Shown: one piece after another, positions 11,714 to 20,916 of the stretch
Layout: the number at the start of each line of letters is the position of its first letter
Numbering within the stretch: the stretch's first letter is position 1
Origin: Plakobranchus ocellatus
Lineage: Eukaryota > Mollusca > Gastropoda > Plakobranchidae
DNA: 24,781 nucleotides
Direction: 5' to 3'
Assembly: GCA_019648995.1 (NCBI GenBank)
Contig: BLXT01007768.1
Span: 415,268 to 440,048, forward strand
Translations under genes and position numbers: made by a program
Notes under the pieces: model-generated
Told to the model about the DNA's origin: nothing
Databases searched by the model: none
The model's input: only the letters and a program-made list of their open reading frames with translations

Positions 11714-13868
11714 ACATATACAAATTGTAGAGATACATTTGTAAGAGCGAAAAAAAAAATAGCTTTTTCTTTCCTTTGGCTCAGCATTTTGAAAATGGTT
11801 TATAAGTCTTTTTTTGTCACAAAAACCTTCAGTTGGAATGTTTTATTCTGTTTAAACCTCAAAAGACACAATCAACAAACAGCAACAACAAAAAAGACTT
11901 CATCTTCCCATCCCTTTCCAACCTAACCATTAGTTATTGATTTTATTCCTCCATCAAACAATTAGTTATTTACTTTTTTCAACCGGACATAGAGTGAAAC
12001 TACAAGCCTGTTCCTCCATGGTTCTATTATGGCATACATGAGAAATGGAAGACAAAAATGTATGCATGTGAAGAACTACCTTGCAGCTCTTCCACTCAAT
12101 CTTTCATATACCTTTTGCCTCCTCTGTGAATGTCACTAGTTTTTTTTATGATTATTATTGTTATTTTGCTTTCAAAATTCTTTTGTGCGTTAATGCTTAC
12201 CCTGTTTTTCTCTAAGTTTCCTCTAAAAATAATTCTTTTCAATGGCAGTTATTGGCTGCTGATAACAATTTTCATTTGTGAAGTTCTCATTAGCACAATA
12301 TATTTCTTCACTTTAGATTGATAAATAAAAGAGATTCTATTCCCAAGAACCCCCCCCCCCAAAAAAAAAAAAAAAAAAAAAATTAAGGATATCCTTGTGA
12401 CTCTCTCCTACAAAGTGATCATGCACTCATATTAATCATTGTGCTTTTGTGTGTGAGTGTGCGAGTTCAGCGGTGAAGGCAATTGTATTGCATGTAAAAA
12501 AAAAAAAAAAAAAAATGTTTAATGGCTACTACTAACTTGGTCTGAAATCTACCAGAAAGTGTAATGGTTCAAAATATAATATAACATACTTGAGATCCCT
12601 CTGCATGAATCGAAAGGCTTAGATTACTTGGGATGCTGGCATTTTAAAATAGTCAAACCTTTGTTATACTTCATCTAAAAGAATTTTTGTTTTAGCACGT
12701 CTTAAATTTAAAAGATAAATTTAGCTAATTTGATGCAGTTGTTGGGAAAAAGAAATGAAGATCTAAAAAGCGTCGATGTACAATTAGAGCAAGTGCAAGT
12801 GTGAAATGTAATTTTTAACATTTCACTGATTTGGTTTGGTTGCAAGAGATTTCACATTAAAAAATGCCAAACCTAAAATCTAAACTTTGACTCACTGAAC
12901 TGTGCACAGCTTAGCTGTTAGTAACAGGTATACACATTTTATGTCACCAGTCTCAGGTGTTAACACATAGTTAAATATACCACAAAGACTTCCAGATGAA
13001 AGCTGGGTCTAGACTTAAAAACATAATTTATATAAACCTTGCTTGATCAAATATACAGAGGTATGAATAATTGACAAATGATGAATAACGCAAAAGGACA
13101 AATGGCTATATATAATTATAGCAAAGGATTTCCTTATAAATTGAAACACAACCTAACTCTTAGCATTGATCCTACAGCTCTTTAATTATCTTCAAGATCT
13201 ACAAATTTTGCAACACTTTCAGTAATGCTCTAAAATCCATACATATTTTCACTCTCTCTTTCCCTTCCCCCTCATTCCCCCCTGACTCTCTCATTTCCCA
13301 GACATTTCTATGAACATGAAATTGAAATGTTTACATTTAAACAGAAAACAAAAACAAAAAATATATATAATACAGAACATTAATGACAAAATTAAAATAA
13401 AGAAAGAAAAGATGGCAAAGGTGTAGGAAGAGTGATATAAAAAACAATCTCTCCTAAATTATATTGAAACGCAACATTAAATTCAAAGTACTACAGGAAA
13501 TTTTTATCACTAAATTAATGATAGTGCTCCTCAAAATGAAAGTAGCAATAATTATATTAAAACATATAATGACAACATAGATTGATTGCTTGGTGGATGA
13601 GTTCAAACAATCCTGAAACGCCCTAAATGAAAGAAACAACAATAATGAAAAGCCTTTGAAAAAAAAAAAAAAAGATGCAGACTTTTCCACACAGTCTCTG
13701 ATGATTGGCAATATCCTCATATTATTGCTATAAAGGTCAAACTAGAACTGAAGCTGCTAGAAGTACAGCAGAACATACAGTGTTTTCTCTTGCTTTCACC
13801 TGCACTTAGCAGGAGTCACAGGTTGGCACAGATAGGTCTAGCTTGCTGCTATGACTAAAGTTCATCTG

Positions 13869-14035
13869 TCATGAGTGTTCCACTACTTGAACTATATCTT
13901 TTGCCACTTTCATATTAGCTTTCTTTGCCTCCTTGCGCTGAGGATAGCAATATTGGCTACAACCAAATGCTTTGTCAACTGCACCACAGGCAAACACATC
14001 CGCAATGTGTTGATGGAAAAGATTCATTTCTTGTT
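13869..14035 (-). CDS. exon-like open frame downstream of NCK, unidentified
   Basis: A minus-strand open frame ends in TGA at 13871-13869. It reads in protein-like fashion (pieces include HIADVFACGAVDKAFGC, then a basic-to-helical tail KEAKKANMKVAKDIVQ, ending VVEHS). Its codons are richer in G and C than the flanks. An acceptor-like GTTTTTTCCTTTGGAG lies just upstream of 14035. The opposite strand is also open over the same stretch, so chance openness is possible. I recognise no family. It could be a terminal exon of another gene, an alternative exon, or part of a long 3' UTR. Confidence 0.22.
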
Positions 14036-14437
14036 CTCCAAAGGAAAAAACCTCATACACACAAAATTATAAATTAAATTACTTTTTGCTATTAGTGAAT
14101 GAAATCTGAAGATCCTTTGAAGCATTAAAAAATAAGATCTTCACACATGGCATGAAATGGTGCAAGTCTTCATTATTTGTTTGTTGTACAGCATGTGTAT
14201 CAGTGACTGATTTTAGTGCCATTCACGGACGTAACTACCTCAAAGACTTTATTATTGATTGATAAAATCTACCAATTGAAGTGGTCACCTCACAACATGC
14301 AGCAAACTGAGTTTCCAAGTCTTTTTTTGAATACTGATATTAAATTTACTCTGAATTTCAATGAATTCATAATAAGTCTTTTCTTTCTCCAAAGAGAAGG
14401 AAGGGGAGAACATGGGGAATAAATGTAAGCTATTCAA

Positions 14438-14443
14438 TTTATT
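14438..14443 (-). terminator. candidate NCK polyadenylation signal AATAAA
   Basis: This is the first canonical AATAAA on the minus strand after the NCK stop, about 540 nt downstream. A second lies at 14253-14248. Either could end the 3' UTR. No transcript evidence is available in the sequence. Confidence 0.4.
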
Positions 14444-14983
14444 TCAACTTGTATATATGACAAGAGTTAAAGAGGGGTTGCATAATCCTGCTTCCCCGAT
14501 CTTAGTGCTTGAGGACTAGAAAGCTTTCCTTCAGAATGCAGGAAACTGATCATCATGTAAATCTTTTTCTCCCCTCTGAATGTTGACAAAAAACTTGAAC
14601 TTTCAAAATTTTTCTGTTCTTTTTAAGGACTGTTACATCAGAAAAGTGCACAAACCAAAGAACAAATGATTGCTATATTTTTCTCTTAATGGATCTCTTT
14701 GGAACTGAACATATTTTGCCCTTGCAAAGCTTCAATTAAAAGTAATATTGCCATCTTCAATTTATATTCAGATTGAAAAAAACTTTTCTTTTTTCTTAAC
14801 TTTTCTTCCTCATGCTTTAAAATCCAAAGTTCAAACAATCTTGCTTTAAAAGGGAAGCAGAACTAACTTAAAGCATGACAAAAAAAAAAAAGATTTCTGC
14901 CTCAGGGTGCAAAAAAAAATCTGTTGACTTTCTTTTTTTTTTTTTTTTCTGCTTGCCACAGCATTTATCTTCCCTGCTCAGCT
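14444..14983 (-). other. likely NCK 3' UTR
   Basis: AT-rich sequence between the NCK stop and the first AATAAA. It begins just after a T tract (about 14932-14949, A-rich in the transcript) and has no convincing open frame. The extent is inferred only from the polyadenylation signal. Confidence 0.45.
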
Positions 14984-15199
14984 TCAGTTGTCTGGTGGAG
15001 ATGATGGGCACACAAAAGGTTTTACTAGGTACAGTTTTTCAGACTCCTGCTTGAAGATTGGGTGTTTCTTGTAATGCTCAATCAAATCCTCAAGACAGGA
15101 GAATTTTTGCTGTCCAATCTCCAGAATGCCACCAGAGTTCTTCACACGGAAATGCTTGTTACGACCAGGAGCTTTCAGGGACACTGTGTAGTGGCCAGA
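14984..15199 (-). CDS. NCK: NCK-family adaptor, last coding exon (second half of SH2 and C-terminus)
   Basis: This exon encodes residues 418-488 and completes the SH2 domain. It begins after a good acceptor (pyrimidine-rich, CCTTTTAG|TCTGG, AG at 15201-15200) in phase 0, matching the donor at 15879. Across the join the SH2 reads naturally from FLIRDSEST into SGHYTVSLKAPG. Diagnostic NCK SH2 elements follow: NKHFRV (beta-D His433), IGQQKFSCLEDLIEHYKKHPIF and EKLYLVKPF near residues 472-479, then a short tail CPSSPPDN and TGA at 14986-14984. Without splicing, the frame from the preceding exon would run into the intron and stop within about 22 codons, so this intron is needed for a working SH2. 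Confidence 0.95.
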   Translation of the reverse strand, partial: SGHYTVSLKAPGRNKHFRVKNSGGILEIGQQKFSCLEDLIEHYKKHPIFKQESEKLYLVKPFVCPSSPPDN

Positions 15200-15879
15200 C
15201 TAAAAGGTACAAAAATATCAATATTGAGAAACAATGAGTCATAAAGCATTTTATTTATAAGTATTGCAACATTTGAAATACCTGTCAAAGATACCCCCCA
15301 ATTTGCTTCACTATCAAATTATTTAAATAACCCTTGCCAATCAAATATCAAGTCTTCCTTACAAAACACTCCAAAGAAAAGAAAAATGAAGAAATTGTGA
15401 CAGGATTGAAGAGTGCAAAGGTTCTATTCCAAGTCGCTTGAACTCACAGCTCCCTAAAAAAATCTTGCATAATATCTGACACCAACACAAACAAATGCAT
15501 AAAACTTTATTGCCTCAACAGCCTTAAATTGCTGATGTTTGCGAAAATTATTTAAAAAAGGGAAAAAGCTCTGGCAATTTTAAAAACTGAGAAAGAGTAT
15601 CCTCCATGAATATTTCAAACCTAATCATGATTAGCTGCAAATGAAATAGAAAACATAACATGCTGACAATTAATGGTTCTAAGGGTGCATGTGTGACTCT
15701 TTATAAACTTTAAAGCTACAATGAATTCCAAACATGTATATATACAATTTGCAGGAGAATGAAAACCTGAACAAAAATTCAGAACCTAAAAGTTTCAAAA
15801 GTATTTTTTTACTTTAAAATTTTCTCTGTTTTCTGAAGTTGTAATGGCTACCTATGAGATAATCGTTATAGCTCCTTAC
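15200..15879 (-). other. NCK intron splitting the SH2 domain
   Basis: This is a 680-nt GT-AG intron in phase 0 between the FLIRDSES strand and the next SH2 strand. The donor is ACG|GTAAGG (GT at 15879-15878). The acceptor is preceded by the pyrimidine-rich TATTTTTGTACCTTTTAG (AG at 15201-15200). It is AT-rich and has no recognised feature inside. Confidence 0.93.
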
Positions 15880-17130
15880 CGTAGACTCGCTATCTCTAAT
15901 AAGGAAGTCTCCATCTTGTGCAAACTTGCCAAGAATATCCTCGCACTGTACGCGGGAGATCTTGCCATAGTACCAGTCATGGTCTGCCAGTGGACCAGAC
16001 ACACCAAACTGCCTACGGCCAGCCAGCAGCGAGAGGGAGAGAGAATTATTGGACACTGACGAGATGGAGTGGGACTGGGACTGAGGATTGGATGACGATG
16101 TTGATGAGGTGCCTCGCTCACTACCTTCCTCCCCTGATGACAGAGCTGCGTTGAGCGTAGCTGGGCTTACATAGCTAGTGGGTACAAGGCCGCACTCTCC
16201 ACGAGAATTTCGCACAGATAACCAGTCAGGTGAAGAGTCTGAGTCTGTGGGCACAGGTAAAACCTCAAGTCTCTCGCCTTTTTCACAAGAAGGCAGCTCT
16301 CCAGGGTTTTTACCAGAGAACGGGTACAAAGCTATTACAATTGATATTGCACCTCCACTAGTGTTAAGAAAATTGTCTGCGCTGCCACCACCAGCAGATG
16401 AGGAGCTATGGTGACTACTGTGATGTGATGGAGAAGATTGTGACTTGGCCTCTGCTGCTGTGTAGTACAGCAAGTTACCTCCCCCTCCATCACTATTGGA
16501 GTTACCTCCCGTGGCTGCTGTAACTTCTTCCACATAATTTGATGGGAACCAGCCTACATTGCCATCGTCCTTCCTGCCCCGCCACCAGCCGTCACTGGAC
16601 CGTTCTATGACCATAATCCTTTCCCCCTTTGACAGGGAGATCTCATCTGGACGCTGGGCTGTATAGAAATACTTGGCACAAGCTGGGACACACTGGCCCA
16701 GCTGGAAAGTCTCTGTCCCACCAAAGCCTCCTACACGGCCACCACCAGCTGCATTTATAGCATTATTACCATTAGTCCTCGCATCACCATTGTTGTGTAG
16801 AGCTGAGTTGTTGGGATAGTTTGACAGATTCCCTTGCTGCCTGCCACCACTTCCTCCTCCACCCACTCCTCCCTCAGACTTCTTCTTTCCACCGTGTTTC
16901 TTCAGAATCGTAGAGAACAGAGAGGCCTTGGGCTTAGCTATTTTGACAAAATTTGATGGGACAAAGCCTTCCTTTCCTGACTCAGGTGAGCGAACCTTCC
17001 ACCAGTCCTTGCTGTCGTCCACAAGCAAAAGTCGTTCACCTTTCCGCATTGTGAGCTCCTGAGAGTTCTCAGCACGGTACTCATACTTGGCCACTAGTTG
17101 TGTTGGCTCCTGTTGCTGGCCCTCCGCCAT
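15880..17130 (-). CDS. NCK: NCK-family SH3/SH2 adaptor, first coding exon (codons 1-417 of 488)
   Basis: Cytoplasmic adaptor that couples phosphotyrosine sites to actin regulators through three SH3 domains and one SH2 domain. Seen: SH3-1 at about residues 11-66 (VAKYEY, KDWWKV, GFVPSNFV), SH3-2 at 148-204 (CAKYFY, DGWWRG, VGWFPSNYV), SH3-3 at 262-322 (ALYPF, a single Trp at 303, GLVPTSYV), and the first half of the SH2 from 385 (DWYYGKI, FLIRDSES with the phosphotyrosine-binding Arg412). The start is placed at the ATG at 17130-17128 (MAEGQ, like vertebrate MAEE), which has G at -3 and G at +4. The open frame runs 21 codons further upstream, but a splice acceptor at 17172-17171 interrupts it. 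The exon ends in phase 0 at 15880 with donor ACG|GTAAGG. The predicted protein is 488 aa, against roughly 377-380 in vertebrates; the excess is in Gly/Asn/Ser/His-rich linkers. GC content is clearly higher than in the flanks. Family assignment is very secure. Confidence 0.96.
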
Positions 17131-17170
17131 CACGGTGCTAGCTGGGTTTGGCTTCCGTGCTGGCGACGGC
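17131..17170 (-). other. NCK 5' UTR (or N-terminal extension) behind a splice acceptor
   Basis: The 40 nt before the NCK ATG follow a strong acceptor, TTTGCTTTATTTTTCGCAG with AG at 17172-17171. This implies at least one upstream exon. The segment has no stop in the NCK frame, so it could be untranslated or could encode an extension, depending on the upstream exon. Confidence 0.75.
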
Positions 17171-17775
17171 CTGCGAAAAATAAAGCAAAACATGTTTACA
17201 GTTCACATATAAATCTTATAACATGTTTATCATACACCATTACTAAGACTCCGCTTGGATTTCGAAGTAGAACCTAATGCAGCCAATCTATAAAAAAAGC
17301 AAGAGAGTGTTGTGTTTATCAAATATAGTCCGTTAAAATGGCACACTTTTTCTTACATTTTTGAGAACATGTTAAACAAAAACAAAATTGAAATGAAGCT
17401 GAAACAATTTAGATTGAAACTTTGGCAACATGAAAATCCAGCCTCTTTCACTGTTGCATTTGGTCTTTTTAAGTATGTCACAATCATTGAGCATGTAAAA
17501 CTTGCAAAATGAGAAAAAAAGGTGATATCTAGGTCAATTGTGGGGCCTGATAGTAAACGTTACTATTCATAAGTATAAAACTAATTTTTGATCTTATAGG
17601 AAGAATCAGGTAAAAATAATTACTTTCCTTGGAGACAAAGACTTTCTATGAAAAAAATTTAAAAGTATTGAATATTTAACATATACAAGACAACTATAGC
17701 TTTGTGTGAAGCAGAAACATAATGTTGTCTTTTTTAATCTTTTTTTTTTTCATTTTGATGGTTTGCTTTAGTTTT

Positions 17776-17887
17776 GGGGAGAGGGACGCTGAGAGAGAGA
17801 GCGAACAAGAGACAGACTAGAAAGGGAAAGGAGAGTGAGAGAGACTGACAGACAGATGGACAGAGAGAGAAACTCTGAAAGAAAAGG
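17776..17887. repeat. GA/CT-rich low-complexity tract in the NCK 5' intron
   Basis: About 110 bases are nearly all purine on the plus strand, with runs of GAGAGAGA, GACAGA and AAAGGGAAAGGA. In the NCK transcript this is a long CU-rich stretch 40 nt downstream of the candidate donor at 17929. It is not a clean microsatellite. It could be neutral simple sequence, a site for CU-binding splicing factors, or a GAGA-type open-chromatin element. Confidence 0.8.
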
Positions 17888-17929
17888 TTATAACAAATAT
17901 ATAATCAATTTATCTTTCAAAACTCTTAC

Positions 17930-18009
17930 GAGAAATGTGTCATCTTGATATAACGGCCCAACTTGGGTAGCATGGGATCCTCCATTATTACCGGATTTCT
18001 CCGCTCCAT
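17930..18009 (-). CDS. candidate upstream NCK coding exon (alternative N-terminus), unproven
   Basis: On the minus strand, an ATG in an excellent initiation context (ATCACCATGG, ATG at 18009-18007) opens 26 complete codons, starting MERRNPVIMEDP and ending KMTHF, plus two bases. It is preceded by an in-frame TAA nine codons upstream and followed by a potential donor TCTC|GTAAGAG (GT at 17929-17928). The donor leaves two bases of a codon. The next acceptor, at 17171, supplies one base and then 13 open codons into the NCK ATG, so the join is in frame and would add 40 residues to NCK. The implied intron is 759 nt. If not spliced, this is a 27-codon ORF that would act as an upstream ORF. I recognise no domain. 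A chance frame match (one in three) and a chance donor cannot be excluded. Confidence 0.35.
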
Positions 18010-18966
18010 GGTGATTTTACACTTACACTTATATTAACTTCTATCTAGGGTTCAACTGTACCTTCCCCTTCACAATACCTCCATTGTTGCTGTTATACTG
18101 CACAGTTAGAGCAGGAATAGTTTGGGAGTAGCACAGTAGCGGGGGAAAAAAAATTAAATCGAGTTAACTTCCTAAATGCCCAGAATCTGAGATGACCATG
18201 CAAGAGCTGTCACAATGAAGAAGTTTATTATGAACCATAAATACTAGCATTTAAAAAAAAAAATTAACTGGCACTAAAAAGCAATGAAAATGTACAACTT
18301 AACCCTCACCCCCCGCCAAACAAGGCAGTCCAATCGACAGCTAATTTCTATAACCATAATCGTTATATCACTGAACGAAAATATAGGCGCATGGAATCGA
18401 TAGTGCAAAATACTAGCTTCAGAATAAGTGTTTTTGTTTTTTTTTTAATGGAAAAAAATACAATAACCAAGAGCGCACTATACACCTGAGCAAGACAACA
18501 CTAGCAAAACTATTTAGCTTAAGGCCGGACCTCAGTAAGCCTACACCACAGTTGATAAATGTCTGACAGATCACGACCACGTTCAGTACTGTACATATAT
18601 TCATTATTTTAACTAAATCGAATCTCGTTGACGAGGTAATCGCCAGAGATACACACAAAGATACCTCGGTATTGTTGAATCAACAGTTGATGCTCAGAGA
18701 ACAATCATTTATTGTCAAACATTCCAACAGCGACACCTGTATAAATCATAAAGGTGAGCTCTAGAATGGGAAATGCTCTGGTTATTCTCTGAGAATCCGT
18801 TCACTAATTTGGTCGTCATGGGCTTTTTGCCAACTGAGATTACAGTTTGAAAAGGCAACCAGTGACAATAGGTTTCGACTTGAATTAAGCTAAACGGAGG
18901 AATGCGCCACCATCGCCACTTCCAGTTTTTTTTTTTAGGATGGGGAAGAGGGAAGATGATAAAGTA

Positions 18967-19323
18967 TTAATATGAAAGGTTCTGGGCTCTGTGCATAGAA
19001 AATCGGGGAACTTTGCGACACATTGCTATAATGTGAAATATGATCATTACAACGCAGAATTTGAAAGGAATATTACCCGAGATCTTTAGCGCTAAATTGC
19101 ATTTAGGTAGTGAGGATGAGATGTATCCTCGAGTGGCAGGTGGGATTTTTGGCTCAAGTGATTCATCCTGAAATCTAAAGGAACCATCGTCTGAATAGGT
19201 GAGTGCACGAGCAACACATGGAGGACCAAATTTTGAAAACGCCCTCGTTTTCAATAGAAAAGCGAAAAATCCGTTTAGCTTACTACTCTTAATACAATTT
19301 TCAGAACTCAGAGCCGAATCCAA
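18967..19323 (-). other. 118-codon ORF in the NCK 5' region, unidentified
   Basis: This is the longest open frame in the window after the NCK exon (MDSALSSENC start, MHRAQNLSY end). The central part (from KFGPPCVARALTYSDDG) is fairly protein-like, while the C-terminal third is hydrophobic. It contains an acceptor-like TTCCTTTAGATTTCAG and a donor-like CTCG|GTAATATT inside, so part of it may be an untranslated exon. No domain or homologue is recognised. It may be chance, a 5' exon of NCK, or a decayed repeat. Confidence 0.2.
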
Positions 19324-20834
19324 TTCGTAGCAGATTCAGTAGGCGCGGCAGGCCAAGGTTAAACATGGGTGCGAAGATGTAAACTCATCAACGTGAGTTT
19401 GGAAAACCGGGAAAATCCCTTATCCCTTATCACTCAGCCGCCGCTCTCAGCCGTATGATAAATAAATTTTACCCCAGCTTCCTTTAGCTGCTGCAATCAC
19501 TGGGTTGAGTACAACTTTTATCAGCTGTTGCTTGAGCAAATGTGGTAAAACAAACTAACCGCAATTTGGGAAACTTTTTTTCTCTCTCTTCGGGTAATGG
19601 CAACAGAAATTTGGAGAGCGTTAGAGAAAAAGCGATTAAAAAGGTACAAAGAACTATGCCAAATTTTCTTTATTTTTTCAATACTTTATCGTTGCTATTT
19701 TAGAAATAATAGGCTATGGCGTAAAATCGATGCCTCCATCTCAACATTGTAAACACATTGTGGCCATTAAAAATGTATACATTACGCTTACATCCGTGTG
19801 CAACTGCAAGGAAAACGTTGCTTCATGTTTCAGATAAAAATTTAGAAGATCTATAGTTATAAATTTAGCTAGGAAATTACAATAGCCAGAGGGTGTTTAG
19901 AACAAACAAATGCAGCGGATCTACCACTTAAACCTTCCATTCTTTATTTCACAAAACAAAGAATATTGTTGTGAGCCTGTAATGAATAATATCTCTTGCT
20001 TAATCAAAAAATTTTTTTTATTAAAAAATGTGAATCAAACAGAATAAATCAATTTTATTTTTCAAATATGACCAAACAATATTAAAAAAAAAAANAATAT
20101 TAAAAAAAAAAAAAAAAAAAAAAAGAAACGTAAATAACATAAAGCGCGTCCTCAGCAGGGCACTATTTTCAACATAGTAAATAAAAACATTTTTTTTTTC
20201 ACCCCGAGTAAGCCATACGATGCAGAATAGAAAGAAATACTAAATATCAATAATTCGAGATTCGATAGCTAAAAGACCCTTCGATTCTGACAAATGCAAC
20301 ATTGTAGTGCGGCACTAGACAAGTACGTGCGGGAATCTACACGGATAATTTTGGATCCTTAGCCTTCCTTACTCTGTGATTGCTATTATTCAGCTTTACT
20401 GCTGCAGTTGAATTTTTTAGCTATACTTCAAGCTACAAGAAACATACTCCTATCAATAATCAGTCGAGGGCCTTTACATTTAGACCTTTTATTCGTTGTT
20501 GTTACTTTTTTTTTTCCTACTTTCATACACAATTATGAACATTTAGGTGTAATTTTCAAAATAACACAAAAGATAGATACAGATTAAGATTAAAATTCCA
20601 CAGGTAATTAACTGAATTTGACGAAAACTTTACGCAACAAAAGAGCAGAATCCACCACACCACAACCTATCTCAAATAATGAATGACAGAGAGTAATAAT
20701 GATAGACCTAGTCAAGATCTAATAGCGCTCTTTGCGCATCTATCGTCTTCGTGTGACTGGTCAACTAATTTGTCCCTCTGACTTATAAACGACAGCTACA
20801 GCCACCTATAGTACAGGTTAGTTAATATGCTTAC

Positions 20835-20916
20835 CACTATTTCTTTACAGTGATCAACCAAACAGCAACGAAGGAGGAAAATAGGAGCGGGAGGGGGTGG
20901 AGAGAAAAACTTTATA
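20835..20916 (-). promoter_or_regulatory. candidate TATA promoter and short non-coding first exon upstream of NCK
   Basis: On the minus strand a TATAAA (20916-20911) sits in a locally GC-richer patch (about 20870-21010). It is followed by CT-rich sequence and, about 80 nt downstream, by a donor-like ATAGTG|GTAAGC (GT at 20834-20833). A start about 30 nt below the TATA would give a roughly 50-nt exon without an ATG, which suits the missing 5' UTR exon of NCK. This is inference from motifs only. Confidence 0.25.

Larger units (their letters stand above)
8505..13860. other. AT-rich stretch with simple repeats and a few exon-like fragments
   Basis: There is no recognisable gene apart from the low-confidence candidate exon at 8405-8540, which runs into this stretch, and one at 10604-10659. 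Simple sequence includes an AAC-rich run near 9487-9511, C11 followed by A22 at 12350-12382, and A runs at about 12497-12515 and 13659-13673. Both strands show only short AT-driven open frames. Confidence 0.5.
17194..20834 (-). other. presumed NCK 5' intron and upstream sequence
   Basis: Apart from the CT-rich tract, the candidate exon at 17930-18009 and the orphan ORF, this stretch is AT-rich, with a GC-richer part at about 19320-19560. Homopolymer A runs at 20084-20124 contain an unresolved base at 20095. The boundaries of any upstream NCK exon cannot be fixed from sequence alone. Confidence 0.4.

Noticed and set aside
12078..12116. Minus-strand exon-like frame VYERLSGRAA with donor CAAG|GTAGTT
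   Set aside because: Very short, poor pyrimidine tract before the acceptor, and its phase does not fit the fragment at 10604-10659.
13875..14072. Plus-strand 65-codon ORF opposite the 13869-14035 frame
   Set aside because: Its hydrophobic composition is what the reverse of a lysine-rich frame produces, and it has no family resemblance.
14240..14333. Minus-strand frame with pieces such as QYSKKDLETQF and SIGRFYQSIIKSL, bounded by AG and GT
   Set aside because: Weak acceptor, lies in the likely NCK 3' UTR/downstream region, and its length is within chance expectation when many frames are scanned.
15844..16535. Several open frames overlapping the NCK exon on both strands
   Set aside because: They are shadows of the GC-richer coding exon; none has a recognisable domain.
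15814..17193. Taking the full 459-codon open frame as one NCK protein starting at MFCFIF
   Set aside because: The first 7 codons lie in an intron before the acceptor at 17171, and the last 22 lie in the next intron after the donor at 15879. The SH2 is complete only after splicing.
18060..18140. Minus-strand frame QTIPALTVQYNSNNGGIV ending at a TAG just above the candidate 17930 exon
   Set aside because: Short, with no clear exon boundaries or family; likely chance in a T- and C-rich stretch.
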